Notes under the pieces: model-generated
Seen by the model: the letters and a program-made list of their open reading frames with translations, nothing else
The model's database searches: none
Told to the model about the DNA's origin: nothing
Shown: positions 1 to 7,410 of the stretch, piece by piece
Position numbering within the stretch: position 1 is the first letter of the stretch
Layout: each line of letters starts with the position of its first letter
Made by a program: the position numbers and the translations under genes
Source: a virus
IMG/VR virus record: IMGVR_UViG_3300034101_001706
Location: 1 to 34,300 of that record
Length of the DNA stretch: 34,300 nt
Direction: 5' to 3' (one strand)

Positions 1-1
1 C

Positions 2-442
2 AACTCTTTCATAGAGGAGAAAAAGCTTAGGGTCCCTAGGGTCACACAGAAGTTTGTGACACGATCCATTTCACGATTATCAAATGGTCAGAATAGACCC
101 TCGTCTAACTGGACAAGAGATAACAAAAGAGAGAAGGAACAGGTTCTCCTGAGAACCTTGAGCTGGGTGGGTAAATTAAGAGGTTGGCACATTGACCATA
201 TTAATCCCATCTCGAAAGGAGGGTCTTACAATGTCTCAAATCTTCGTCTTCTCCCTCCTGCCCTAAATAGAATTCTTTCTGACCTGGGGTGGTCGCACGA
301 GAAGCTTAACGACTTCGTTAAACATCTAGGCCCAAGGTGGAGGAAGGAGCTCAACATCCCTGAAGACTTCGAAAGTTGCCCAGCAGAAGAATTTCTTCAA
401 AGACTGAAGGTCGGACCAGAAGAACCACAGACCTTTTACTAA
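2..442 (+). CDS. HNH endonuclease-like protein, 5' end outside window
   Basis: The reading frame is open from base 2 to the TAA at 440-442 with no stop, so the gene probably begins left of the window; the only start codon seen upstream of the conserved part is GTG at 56. The core has an HNH-type pattern, WHIDHINPISKGG followed by N-V-S-N-L-R and a later N, as in HNH nucleases (His metal/base pair, Asn, final Asn/His). No zinc-binding cysteines are present. HNH proteins nick or cut DNA and in phages are often free-standing homing endonucleases, but a packaging or replication role is also possible. The next gene starts 1 nt after the stop, suggesting co-transcription. Family assignment is fairly sure; precise role and true start are not. 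Confidence 0.6.
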   Translation, partial: NSFIEEKKLRVPRVTQKFVTRSISRLSNGQNRPSSNWTRDNKREKEQVLLRTLSWVGKLRGWHIDHINPISKGGSYNVSNLRLLPPALNRILSDLGWSHEKLNDFVKHLGPRWRKELNIPEDFESCPAEEFLQRLKVGPEEPQTFY

Positions 443-443
443 C

Positions 444-953
444 ATGCCAAGGAAAAAGCCACAAAAGACCATTGAAGACCTGGAGAGGCAAATTGCCATT
501 CTAACTTCGGAGCTGAATCTAGCTAAGATGAAGTCTGAATCCCTCTGGTGCAAGATCTATGACTCCTTCATCGAGGAGGAAAACGAAGAAGAGACAGCCG
601 AACACTTCGCCAACAAGTTCTCGGAAATCTTAACGAGATGGGCCAGGTCTCAAAGAGACCGGTTGTCTGTGTCCGTGGCATCTACGGGAGTCATGCCACC
701 TTATTCAGAGTGTCTGAACGATTTAGTGGTTTCAATTTCACCCCCTGGGAAGAACCCTGAAGTTTTAGGTGACGTTCCGGTCCCCAACGCGGAGGATATC
801 CTGGAGATCCCCACTCAAAGAGTCCCCACGATCGAGACAGTTCCAAACCCTTCAGAAACTCTTTCAGACGACGCAAAAGTTGGACCACCGAAAATGAAAA
901 GAGTGAACGTTCCAAAAGGGATTCCTGGGGCCATTCCCATCGGACTTTCTTGA
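444..953 (+). CDS. Hypothetical protein with N-terminal coiled coil
   Basis: A 169-aa protein that I do not recognise. Residues about 9-35 (IEDLERQIAILTSELNLAKM) have heptad spacing typical of a coiled coil. They are followed by an acidic stretch (EEENEEETAEHF) and a proline-rich C-terminal half that is probably disordered, ending in VPKGIPGAIPIGLS. It begins 1 nt after the HNH-like gene and ends about 80 nt before the RNA ligase gene, so it is likely the last gene of the upstream unit. No enzyme motif is visible. Confidence 0.7.
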   Translation: MPRKKPQKTIEDLERQIAILTSELNLAKMKSESLWCKIYDSFIEEENEEETAEHFANKFSEILTRWARSQRDRLSVSVASTGVMPPYSECLNDLVVSISPPGKNPEVLGDVPVPNAEDILEIPTQRVPTIETVPNPSETLSDDAKVGPPKMKRVNVPKGIPGAIPIGLS

Positions 954-980
954 GCATTCGTCTGGACGGTTAACCGCCCT

Positions 981-1008
981 TTACCTGACCCCTAAAAGCC
1001 GGTATAAT
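981..1008 (+). promoter_or_regulatory. Putative sigma70-like promoter before RNA ligase gene
   Basis: A perfect -10 hexamer TATAAT at 1003-1008 is preceded by GG and lies 16 nt after TTACCT (981-986), a partial match to the -35 consensus. It sits in the 78-nt gap before the RNA ligase ATG at 1032. The GG-TATAAT form resembles the GGGTAAAAT motif found before other genes. A palindrome CGGTTAACCG lies just upstream near 968-977 and could be an operator. Confidence 0.5.
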
Positions 1009-1031
1009 TAAGAGAGTTACGGGGTCGTGTC

Positions 1032-1706
1032 ATGACTTGTGTCAAGTACCCCAGGACCTTTCACCTCCCTTGGTCCCTTGGGGCAACCTCCGATGACAAA
1101 GTCCTAAGAGACACTTCCCACTTTGAGGGGAAGGTGGTCGTTGTGACGGAGAAGATGGACGGTGAGAACACCACCCTTTATCAAAGAACACTTCACGCAC
1201 GAAGCATAGATTCGTCTGGCGGTGAAGATCGAGCCTGGGTGAAACAGTTCTGGGCATCGATTCGAAACGACATACCCGAAGGTTGGAGGATCTGTGGGGA
1301 GAATCTGTGGGCCAAGCACAGCATTCCGTATGCGGACTTGAAATCTTATTTCTACGGTTTCAGCATCTGGAATGCGAGGAACATCGCCCTTTCTTGGGAA
1401 GACACTCTCGAGTACTTCGAGGTATTAGGTATTCAACCGGTTCCGACCCTCTTTTCTGGGATTTGGGACCAAAAGGCCATTCAGAAACTCTCTGAGACCT
1501 TGGACCTCTCGGTATGCGAAGGGTACGTGGTTCGCCTATCCGAATCCTTTTCTTACGGGGAGTTCGGAAGTGCGGTGGCTAAGTTTGTCCGAAAAGGGCA
1601 TGTAACTACTGGGAGTCACTGGAGGCACTCCCGGATTGAACCCAATGAGCTGGGGCTTGATTGCCCCCGACCTTCTTCAAATCCGCTACATATAGATGAA
1701 AGTTAG
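1032..1706 (+). CDS. RNA ligase (covalent nucleotidyltransferase family)
   Basis: A 224-aa ATP-dependent ligase-like protein. Motif I is EKMDGEN, with Lys41 as the expected AMP-accepting nucleophile, followed by an HARS segment (residues 56-59). GENLWAKHSIPY (89-100) and FYGFSIWN (107-114) match the middle motifs of RNA_ligase-family enzymes, EGYVVR (163-168) is motif IV, and AKFVRK (183-188) is motif V with two lysines. These enzymes join or repair broken RNA, often tRNAs cut by host defence nucleases. The protein lacks a large C-terminal domain, so it is a compact nucleotidyltransferase. Its 3' end overlaps the phosphoesterase gene by 11 nt, suggesting translational coupling and a shared pathway. 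RNA rather than DNA ligase is inferred from motif style. Confidence 0.82.
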   Translation: MTCVKYPRTFHLPWSLGATSDDKVLRDTSHFEGKVVVVTEKMDGENTTLYQRTLHARSIDSSGGEDRAWVKQFWASIRNDIPEGWRICGENLWAKHSIPYADLKSYFYGFSIWNARNIALSWEDTLEYFEVLGIQPVPTLFSGIWDQKAIQKLSETLDLSVCEGYVVRLSESFSYGEFGSAVAKFVRKGHVTTGSHWRHSRIEPNELGLDCPRPSSNPLHIDES

Positions 1707-2331
1707 ATTCATCGGTGACGTTCATGGAAAATGGTCCCGATACAAAAAGTTACTTAAGGGTGTCGAGAATTCCCTTCAGGTTGGGGACTTCGGGGTGGGG
1801 TTTAGAAACCCGCACACGGACAAGGAGTATTCTGGCCCCCCTTACGACTCCATGAAGAAAGGGAAACACTTCTTCATTCGGGGAAACCATGACAACCCTT
1901 CGGCTTGCTCCCGTCACCCATTCTGGATTCGTGATGGGGAATCGGCGTTTGGGAGAGATGACATTTTTTGTATCGGCGGGGCTGTTTCCATTGATAAGCA
2001 CATCCGAACAGAAGGGTACGACTGGTGGCCGAATGAGGAATTATCTTACAAGGAACTGTGCACTCTTATGGATGTGTATGAACTTGTGAAGCCTTCTGTG
2101 ATCGTTTCTCACGAATGCCCGGATTCTGTGATCTCTCGCGTGTGTCACACTAAGGGAATGCTCAAATTCGATATCCCTTGCACCACAAGGAAGTGTTTTG
2201 ACAATATGCTCGAAATTCACAAGCCAGACCTATGGGTTCATGGCCATTGGCACATAGATTATCACATGGTCTTCGAAGGGGTTGAGTTCATCGGTTTGGG
2301 GGAACTCTCTTATTTGGACTTAGACCTCTAA
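1696..2331 (+). CDS. Calcineurin-like metallophosphoesterase
   Basis: A 211-aa protein with the complete binuclear metal-binding signature: GDVHG (Asp8, His10), QVGDFG (Asp31), GNHD (Asn64, His65, Asp66), a later VSHE and GHWH near the C terminus. The family hydrolyses phosphomonoesters or diesters, including nucleic-acid ends and nucleotides. It overlaps the RNA ligase gene by 11 nt and shares its last base with the ATG of the next gene (TAATGG). Adjacency to a ligase and, one gene further on, a P-loop kinase suggests an end-healing phosphatase, but the substrate is not shown by the sequence. No signal peptide is present, so it acts in the cytoplasm. Confidence 0.85.
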   Translation: MKVRFIGDVHGKWSRYKKLLKGVENSLQVGDFGVGFRNPHTDKEYSGPPYDSMKKGKHFFIRGNHDNPSACSRHPFWIRDGESAFGRDDIFCIGGAVSIDKHIRTEGYDWWPNEELSYKELCTLMDVYELVKPSVIVSHECPDSVISRVCHTKGMLKFDIPCTTRKCFDNMLEIHKPDLWVHGHWHIDYHMVFEGVEFIGLGELSYLDLDL

Positions 2332-2702
2332 TGGCAGACAACGAAAAGCTGGCAAACTCCAAGCTATTTGACTTCGATAAGTGGACGTATAACGTCCTTC
2401 GAGAGGACGTCGAGAACGACTTTTTTCGAACCCTTTTCCAGCTTAAGAGTTACCGAACTCGGTACTGGATTTCTGCGGTCAGAAAAGGACCTTACATGGA
2501 GAAGAGGCATATGGAACTTCTTTGTTTCCATTACACCCCGGATGGAAAAGAATTCCGTTGGCTCCCCGCTAACAATCTTTATTACCCAGTGAAATATTGG
2601 GGGGATTCGCGAGAACCGATAAATCTTCTACAAAGGTTGAGGGCAAAGAACGATGTAGAGAGCCTTCCAGAAAGCCTCATTTTTTGCTCAGACGATCTCT
2701 GA
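2331..2702 (+). CDS. Hypothetical protein
   Basis: A 123-aa protein rich in aromatic and charged residues, not recognised. It starts at the ATG overlapping the last base of the phosphoesterase stop codon, so it is probably translationally coupled. A short central segment (YWISAVRKGPYMEKRHMELLCFHYTP) looks like beta strands, but no catalytic motif is seen. It lies between the phosphoesterase and the P-loop kinase-like gene, so a role in the same nucleic-acid pathway is possible but unsupported. Confidence 0.7.
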   Translation: MADNEKLANSKLFDFDKWTYNVLREDVENDFFRTLFQLKSYRTRYWISAVRKGPYMEKRHMELLCFHYTPDGKEFRWLPANNLYYPVKYWGDSREPINLLQRLRAKNDVESLPESLIFCSDDL

Positions 2703-2753
2703 CCCTTTACTCGAGTCGAATTCACCTATAGTATCCCGTTGATTTAACACCCT

Positions 2754-3299
2754 ATGACGACAGTAATCAACCTCTTTGGGGGTTCGGGTTGTGGGAAGTC
2801 CACTACAGCCGCTCTACTCTTCGCTCGAATGAAGCTTCTCGGATTCCATGTAGAGCTGGTGAGAGAATACGTGAAATACTGGGCTTGGAATGACCGAAAA
2901 GTTCGAGAGTGGGACCAACTGTACCTCCTGGGAAAACAGAGCGCATACGAAAGTATGCTGTACGGGAAGCTGGATTACATCGTAACGGACAGCCCCATTC
3001 TTCTGGCCGGAATGTACCTAGAGTTTCGGTCAAACGGAAAAGACACATATGTCCGGGATGCGGCAGAGGCATTCATGAAGCATGCCGAAGGCCAAGGAGT
3101 CGTGTATAGAAACTTCATTTTAAAGAGAGGGAAACCTTTTGACCCGAGGGGACGCTGGGAAAACGCTAATCAAGCTGTTGAGTTAGATCTTTTTATTGAA
3201 CGGCAATTAAACACAAGGGGAATGAACCCGACCTCAATTAAGGGTCCTGATGAACAAAGAGACTTTGAAATTCTTGGAGAACTGAATCTAACTGAGTGA
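2754..3299 (+). CDS. P-loop NTPase, kinase-like (AAA/NadR-type)
   Basis: A 181-aa protein starting INLFGGSGCGKST, a Walker A loop at residues 9-17 with Lys15. DYIVTDSPILLAG is a Walker B-like strand ending in Asp. The segment HVELVREYVKYW after the first helix resembles the E-x-x-R region of NadR-type and small phage P-loop kinases. The length fits a nucleotide or polynucleotide kinase and not a motor ATPase. The substrate cannot be read from sequence; a 5'-end kinase acting with the nearby ligase and phosphoesterase is one hypothesis, a (deoxy)nucleotide kinase another. It is preceded by a 51-nt gap with a weak TATAGT element and followed by a gene overlapping or abutting its stop. Confidence 0.75.
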   Translation: MTTVINLFGGSGCGKSTTAALLFARMKLLGFHVELVREYVKYWAWNDRKVREWDQLYLLGKQSAYESMLYGKLDYIVTDSPILLAGMYLEFRSNGKDTYVRDAAEAFMKHAEGQGVVYRNFILKRGKPFDPRGRWENANQAVELDLFIERQLNTRGMNPTSIKGPDEQRDFEILGELNLTE

Positions 3300-3301
3300 A
3301 A

Positions 3302-3586
3302 ATGGTAAACCTTTACGTAACTGAAGGCAAGGGGAGGGACCCTGTTAAATTCTATCGAAATAGGGTTCGAATATTCATAGAGAAGGACATGTCATACGGA
3401 TTGTGGATTGACGAGGACTTTCTGTTTGAATACCTGAATATTGACCAAAAGAGAATGTACCTTTCCGGTAATTCAGAAGAGTCGCGAAGGTACGTTATAC
3501 CTAAGGAAGTCGCCAAAAAGCTAATTGAAAAGGGTGTGACCCCCCTTAGCAAAAGGCCCATGATAAAGATGATTGAGGACCTCTGA
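3302..3586 (+). CDS. Hypothetical protein
   Basis: A roughly 94-aa basic protein, not recognised. A GTG at 3296 overlapping the previous stop would add two residues; I prefer the ATG at 3302. It looks like a small alpha/beta fold (VNLYVTEG, VRIFIEKDMSYGLWID, then VIPKEVAKKLIEKGV). Its stop codon overlaps the ATG of the topoisomerase gene (TGATGG), so the two are probably translated together. No motif suggests a function. Confidence 0.68.
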   Translation: MVNLYVTEGKGRDPVKFYRNRVRIFIEKDMSYGLWIDEDFLFEYLNIDQKRMYLSGNSEESRRYVIPKEVAKKLIEKGVTPLSKRPMIKMIEDL

Positions 3587-5610
3587 TGGAAAACACCATT
3601 AACGTTAGTCTCTCTAGTCAATTGAAGGAGGACTACATGGCCTACTCCATGGCGGTTCTCGTAGGAAGAAGCATCCCGGACCTCTACGACGGACTCGTCC
3701 CGTCTCGTCGACGTATCCTTCAGACTATGCTTGAGGAGGGGCTCCTTCCCGGAAAGCCCTATGTCAAATGTGCTCGAACAACTGGTTTAACGAGTGCGTA
3801 CTACCACCCTCACGGTTCAGCTTACGGGTCTCTGATCAATATGGCGACTCCCTGGAACAATAATGTTCCCTGGGTAGATTGCCACGGGAACATTGGGAGC
3901 ACAGTTGACGGACCGGCTGCAGAGCGCTACCTTGAAAACCGCCTTCAGCAGGCAGCCATTGACCTTCTCCTGCAAGACCGAGAGGTCTGGGACACTCGGC
4001 CGAATTATGACGGCTCTAGGAAGGAGGCAGTGCGGCTAAATAGTGCACTTCCGGCTATCCTCTTAAACGGCGACTCCGGAATTGCCGTCGGCTTTGCGAC
4101 ACGTTTGGCCCCCCACTCCCTTTCATCGGTCGTAGAAGCTGTAAAGCTGCTTTGCCAAGAGACAAAAACAGAAAAGCAAAAGCTCGAGAATCTTCGAAAA
4201 GCCCGCCTAACACTAGTCCCCGACTTTCCGACAGGTCCTGAAGTCGTTGAGGACGAGCAACTCGATATTTACACAAGAACAGGAAGCGGCAACATTCGTT
4301 GCAGGGCAATTTGTAAAGAGGGGACCCAAAAAAGGGAAGGAAGAGCAAAAGATCGTCCCACCCTCATCTTCACAAATCTCCCTCCGAGTGCTAATCCAGA
4401 AAAGCTCGGGGAACAGATAAAATCCGAGCTGGAGAAGGGGAGAATAGAAGGTGTAGCTGAGGTAAACGACCTTTCTGACAAGGAGGGGGACTGCCTAGAG
4501 ATCGTGGCAAAACCCGGAGTAGAGACCGAGACCCTTAAGCAACAACTTTACACATACACAGACCTAGAATTGAGGTACTCGGCCAAGTCTTTGGTCATTG
4601 ACGGTGTGAGGCCCATAGATCTATCCCCCACCCAAATGGTTCAGAAGTGGGTAGGGTGGAGAGTACAGAAACTTCGGGAAAAGTTCTCCTATGAACAGTC
4701 TCTAAAAGAATCTCGTCTTCACATCGTTGAAGGTCTTCTTTTAGCAATTGGCAAGATCGATTCCATTATCAAGAGAATCAGGTCCTCGAAAGACAAAAGC
4801 GAGGCCAAATCCTCGCTGATGACCAAGCCGTTCAACTTCTCAGAAAGGCAGGCCGAGGCGATTCTAGACATGAGGCTTCGGCAGCTCTCTAATCTCGACT
4901 CTAGCGATCTGGAAGAGGAAAGGATTTCACTTGAGACTAGAATAACGGACCTTAAGGAGCTGACTCAAGAGGGGCCAGAAGGTGAGAAAGCCAGAAAGAA
5001 TCATCTGGTGAAAGAGGTGACTTCACTAGGTAAGATTTACGGAAAGGGGAGAAGAAGCCCTCTGATTAAGATTGTCGAGTCTCCCGTACAACTGACAGAG
5101 AAGAAGTCTTCTCCTAAGGTATCTTCCCCGAAGCCTAGATTTATGAAAGTGGACTCTAAGAAAGGGACTGTAGAACAGGCGAAAGGGCCCCGAGGGGCAT
5201 TAGTGCTAGACTCAAAGGATAAGGTTATCCTCATGACCGAAGACGGATTGCTTCGAAAGGTTCCGTCGAACTTTAAGGGGGCGATCTCCAGTTCCTACTC
5301 CCCCGTCACTTTGGCCAAAAGGGAGGCAGATGTCTCCCAAAGAAAATACCTGATTGTGTTTGAAGTGGAAAGTCAGGTTCGGTGCATCGTTCTCAACGGA
5401 ATCGACTTGTGCAAATCAACAAGCAAAGGGAAGAGATGGCTGATGGAAGGTTCCCGGCTTATCCACTTTTCAGAAAACCCTTACACTGTAGAGTGGGTTT
5501 CAAAGAGGAGGAAGCCTTTGAAATTAGACTTGACACAGAAGTCAGGGAAGCCCGCCTCAAGGGGGGTTAAGATCGGGTCTGCAGAAGAAATTGTAAACCT
5601 AAAGGGGTAA
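3586..5610 (+). CDS. Type IIA DNA topoisomerase, subunit A (GyrA/ParC-like)
   Basis: A 674-aa breakage-reunion subunit. The N terminus matches GyrA/ParC (YMAYSMAVLVGRSIPDLYDGL, then PSRRRIL). AYYHPHGSAYGSL (71-83) is the quinolone-pocket region and DGPAAERYLENRL (108-120) carries the catalytic tyrosine, Tyr115. IAVGFATRLAPHS follows the tower entry, and a coiled-coil region with EAILDMRLRQLSNLD is typical. The C-terminal region (about 520-674) is much shorter than the six-blade GyrA pinwheel, with only two or three blade-like repeats (GALVLDSKDKVILMTEDG). It should cut and pass DNA with an ATPase B subunit, which is not in the window; it presumably relieves torsion during phage replication. 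A-subunit identity is secure; gyrase versus topo IV activity is not. Confidence 0.9.
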   Translation: MENTINVSLSSQLKEDYMAYSMAVLVGRSIPDLYDGLVPSRRRILQTMLEEGLLPGKPYVKCARTTGLTSAYYHPHGSAYGSLINMATPWNNNVPWVDCHGNIGSTVDGPAAERYLENRLQQAAIDLLLQDREVWDTRPNYDGSRKEAVRLNSALPAILLNGDSGIAVGFATRLAPHSLSSVVEAVKLLCQETKTEKQKLENLRKARLTLVPDFPTGPEVVEDEQLDIYTRTGSGNIRCRAICKEGTQKREGRAKDRPTLIFTNLPPSANPEKLGEQIKSELEKGRIEGVAEVNDLSDKEGDCLEIVAKPGVETETLKQQLYTYTDLELRYSAKSLVIDGVRPIDLSPTQMVQKWVGWRVQKLREKFSYEQSLKESRLHIVEGLLLAIGKIDSIIKRIRSSKDKSEAKSSLMTKPFNFSERQAEAILDMRLRQLSNLDSSDLEEERISLETRITDLKELTQEGPEGEKARKNHLVKEVTSLGKIYGKGRRSPLIKIVESPVQLTEKKSSPKVSSPKPRFMKVDSKKGTVEQAKGPRGALVLDSKDKVILMTEDGLLRKVPSNFKGAISSSYSPVTLAKREADVSQRKYLIVFEVESQVRCIVLNGIDLCKSTSKGKRWLMEGSRLIHFSENPYTVEWVSKRRKPLKLDLTQKSGKPASRGVKIGSAEEIVNLKG

Positions 5611-5633
5611 AATCGTGATGAGTCTTTACCCCC
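5605..5633 (+). promoter_or_regulatory. GGGTAAAAT motif within an inverted repeat
   Basis: GGGTAAAAT at 5605-5613 includes the TAA stop of the topoisomerase gene. GGGGTAAA (5604-5611) is repeated inverted as TTTACCCC around 5625-5632, with a 13-nt spacer. There is no U-run after it, so it is not a standard terminator. It lies 59 nt before the next ATG and may be a promoter with an operator-like repeat. Confidence 0.4.
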
Positions 5634-5672
5634 CAGGGCTCGTCACTAAACTGTTGTTAGTGGAAGTTTATT

Positions 5673-6215
5673 ATGGTTGTAGTATACCCTTTCTCTAGGC
5701 TTCTGGCTAACCCGAGACTGTTTTTTGCGATTTCAGATTTCCTTGGGGGACCAGACCCTGAGACCCTTAGGGAATCATTTTACGAACTCTTAGAAGCCGA
5801 ATCGGGGGATGAGTCCCCTGAAGACTTTCGTTTTGACGTGGAAGAGGTCTACTTTGAATCCGAAGAAGACGCATCGGTAGTGATGATAACCTTTGATAAC
5901 GGAAAGATGCTAAGGTTAGAAGCTATTGAGGGAGAGGTCAACGCCCAAATAACTTCTGAAATGGACTTTATAGCGGCATCAACTGTGAGTCGACGCCTGA
6001 TCGACGCCATCGAGGAATCCCACCCTGAGCTGAAAGACGATATAGCACTTGAACACCCCCCGACGCCAGGGAACAGATTCTTAAGCTCAGAGGACGGAGA
6101 ACACTTTGAAGGAAGCTTCCACCTTCGCTCAAACCCCGACATTAAGTACGCCTTTCGGGTCATAAGCCTTGACCCAGAAATGGAGCAACTAGAGGCCAAA
6201 ATTCAACCGATGTGA
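5673..6215 (+). CDS. Hypothetical acidic protein
   Basis: A 180-aa strongly acidic protein (many Glu/Asp, for example EAESGDESPEDF) that I do not recognise. The first about 25 residues are hydrophobic (MVVVYPFSRLLANPRLFFAISDFL) but contain Arg and Pro and do not form a clear signal peptide. The middle contains alternating strand-like segments (SVVMITFDNGKMLRLEAIEG). A TTATTATGG context with no clear SD marks the start. It lies downstream of a GGGTAAAAT motif in the replication-side gene group. Function unknown. Confidence 0.68.
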   Translation: MVVVYPFSRLLANPRLFFAISDFLGGPDPETLRESFYELLEAESGDESPEDFRFDVEEVYFESEEDASVVMITFDNGKMLRLEAIEGEVNAQITSEMDFIAASTVSRRLIDAIEESHPELKDDIALEHPPTPGNRFLSSEDGEHFEGSFHLRSNPDIKYAFRVISLDPEMEQLEAKIQPM

Positions 6216-6234
6216 AAACGTCAACGAAACAACG

Positions 6235-7044
6235 ATGGTAGACAACGTAATTTACGCGACAGACAGCTTAAGAACTACAGTATCAGCTATTCGAAAGAAG
6301 GTCTCTGGTCTGAAAATTAGCGTAGAGTCCTTTGACTCAGAGCTAACTAAGCTCGAGAGCAAGTTCGAAAAGCTTCTCACTCAGACAGAAATTTACAAGA
6401 ATAAACTGAACAGAGAAATGGGTAGAGAAGTCAGGAGACTTCAAGCCGAACTCGATAGTCTTAAGAAAGAAGCGAGATCTGGAGTCCCCTCGTCCAGCTC
6501 GGAAAACCCTTTAGAAGTTTCCATCGCGTCCACGATCGCCATTTTCGAGTGTATCCTCCGACACATTTGCCAGGACTCTGAAGATGTTAAGCTCATGTGT
6601 TACTCTTTCCTCTTCCCCTCAATTTTCGAGAGAGTGGTGAGCGCTGAGGATGAAGCTTACTTTCTAGACGAGCTTCCTAGGTCCGCACCACTGGTTATCG
6701 AAAGAGGTAAAGAATACGTATCGTACATACGGTCAATTTGTGAAACCCACGTAACAGACCCAGAGTCCTGGGAACTCATCTCCGACCCTTTGGCCGACTG
6801 GTGGAGGAATGATGCCTTACCCCTTTTATACGGTTCAAGGGATGAGGAATGGGATACCGATATTCCTTTGTCCTTAACTGAAATGCTAATCTGGAAGAAT
6901 GAGCCTTCAGAGAGACCAATTCATTTCTCCAGAGTCTTCGATGGATTCGAAATATACCGAAAACTTAAGGATAAGGTTTACGACGTAACAGGAGTCAGAG
7001 CTTTTGACCTTAGAATGTTCACTTTTGAGGGATCTGAGGGCTAA
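6235..7044 (+). CDS. Hypothetical protein with long N-terminal coiled coil
   Basis: A 269-aa protein. Residues about 10-80 are a continuous heptad-like coiled coil (SFDSELTKLESKFEKLL, later VRRLQAELDSLKKEA), then a short Ser/Pro linker (SGVPSSSSENP), then a helical, aromatic-rich domain with several Trp residues and acidic clusters. No enzyme motif is visible. It begins 19 nt after the preceding gene and lies upstream of the polymerase gene. A structural or adaptor role is plausible given the coiled coil, but there is no direct support. Confidence 0.7.
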   Translation: MVDNVIYATDSLRTTVSAIRKKVSGLKISVESFDSELTKLESKFEKLLTQTEIYKNKLNREMGREVRRLQAELDSLKKEARSGVPSSSSENPLEVSIASTIAIFECILRHICQDSEDVKLMCYSFLFPSIFERVVSAEDEAYFLDELPRSAPLVIERGKEYVSYIRSICETHVTDPESWELISDPLADWWRNDALPLLYGSRDEEWDTDIPLSLTEMLIWKNEPSERPIHFSRVFDGFEIYRKLKDKVYDVTGVRAFDLRMFTFEGSEG

Positions 7045-7053
7045 AGTCTTGAC

Positions 7054-7062
7054 GGGTAAATT
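7054..7062 (+). promoter_or_regulatory. GGGTAAATT motif (putative promoter element)
   Basis: A variant of the recurrent GGGTAAAAT motif, only 6 nt before the ATG at 7069. If it is a -10 element, the transcript would be almost leaderless. Confidence 0.35.
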
Positions 7063-7068
7063 CAACTA

Positions 7069-7389
7069 ATGTCTCGAGACCCTATGACTCCTAACTGCGT
7101 CAGAATGAATGCCCACGTGAGGGAAATCCTCCATGAAAATGAGGACTTGGGTGGACCTTTAGGAAAGAGTTACACAGGGTGGTCCAACATCTACAGCCAT
7201 TATCTTCTCGGTGACTCTTCTACCATAGGGAGACCCTCCCTCTCTTCATACACTGTAAGGAGCTGGGAAGGTTTATCTCCCCGATGGTCACAACCCCCCA
7301 AGAAGTTATACGACAGTCCCTACGGAGCTATAATGTTTCCTGTTCAAGACAGCCCTTCTTCACCCCCTCTAAATTCAATCGAGATCTAA
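7069..7389 (+). CDS. Hypothetical protein
   Basis: A 106-aa protein rich in Ser, Pro, Gly and Tyr, not recognised. It has little predicted secondary structure and no catalytic motif. It is preceded by a GGGTAAATT motif and followed after 21 nt by the polymerase gene. Support is ORF length, position in a tightly packed same-strand gene string, and absence of any competing frame. Confidence 0.58.
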   Translation: MSRDPMTPNCVRMNAHVREILHENEDLGGPLGKSYTGWSNIYSHYLLGDSSTIGRPSLSSYTVRSWEGLSPRWSQPPKKLYDSPYGAIMFPVQDSPSSPPLNSIEI

Positions 7390-7410
7390 GATAAACCAAA
7401 AACCAACGCC

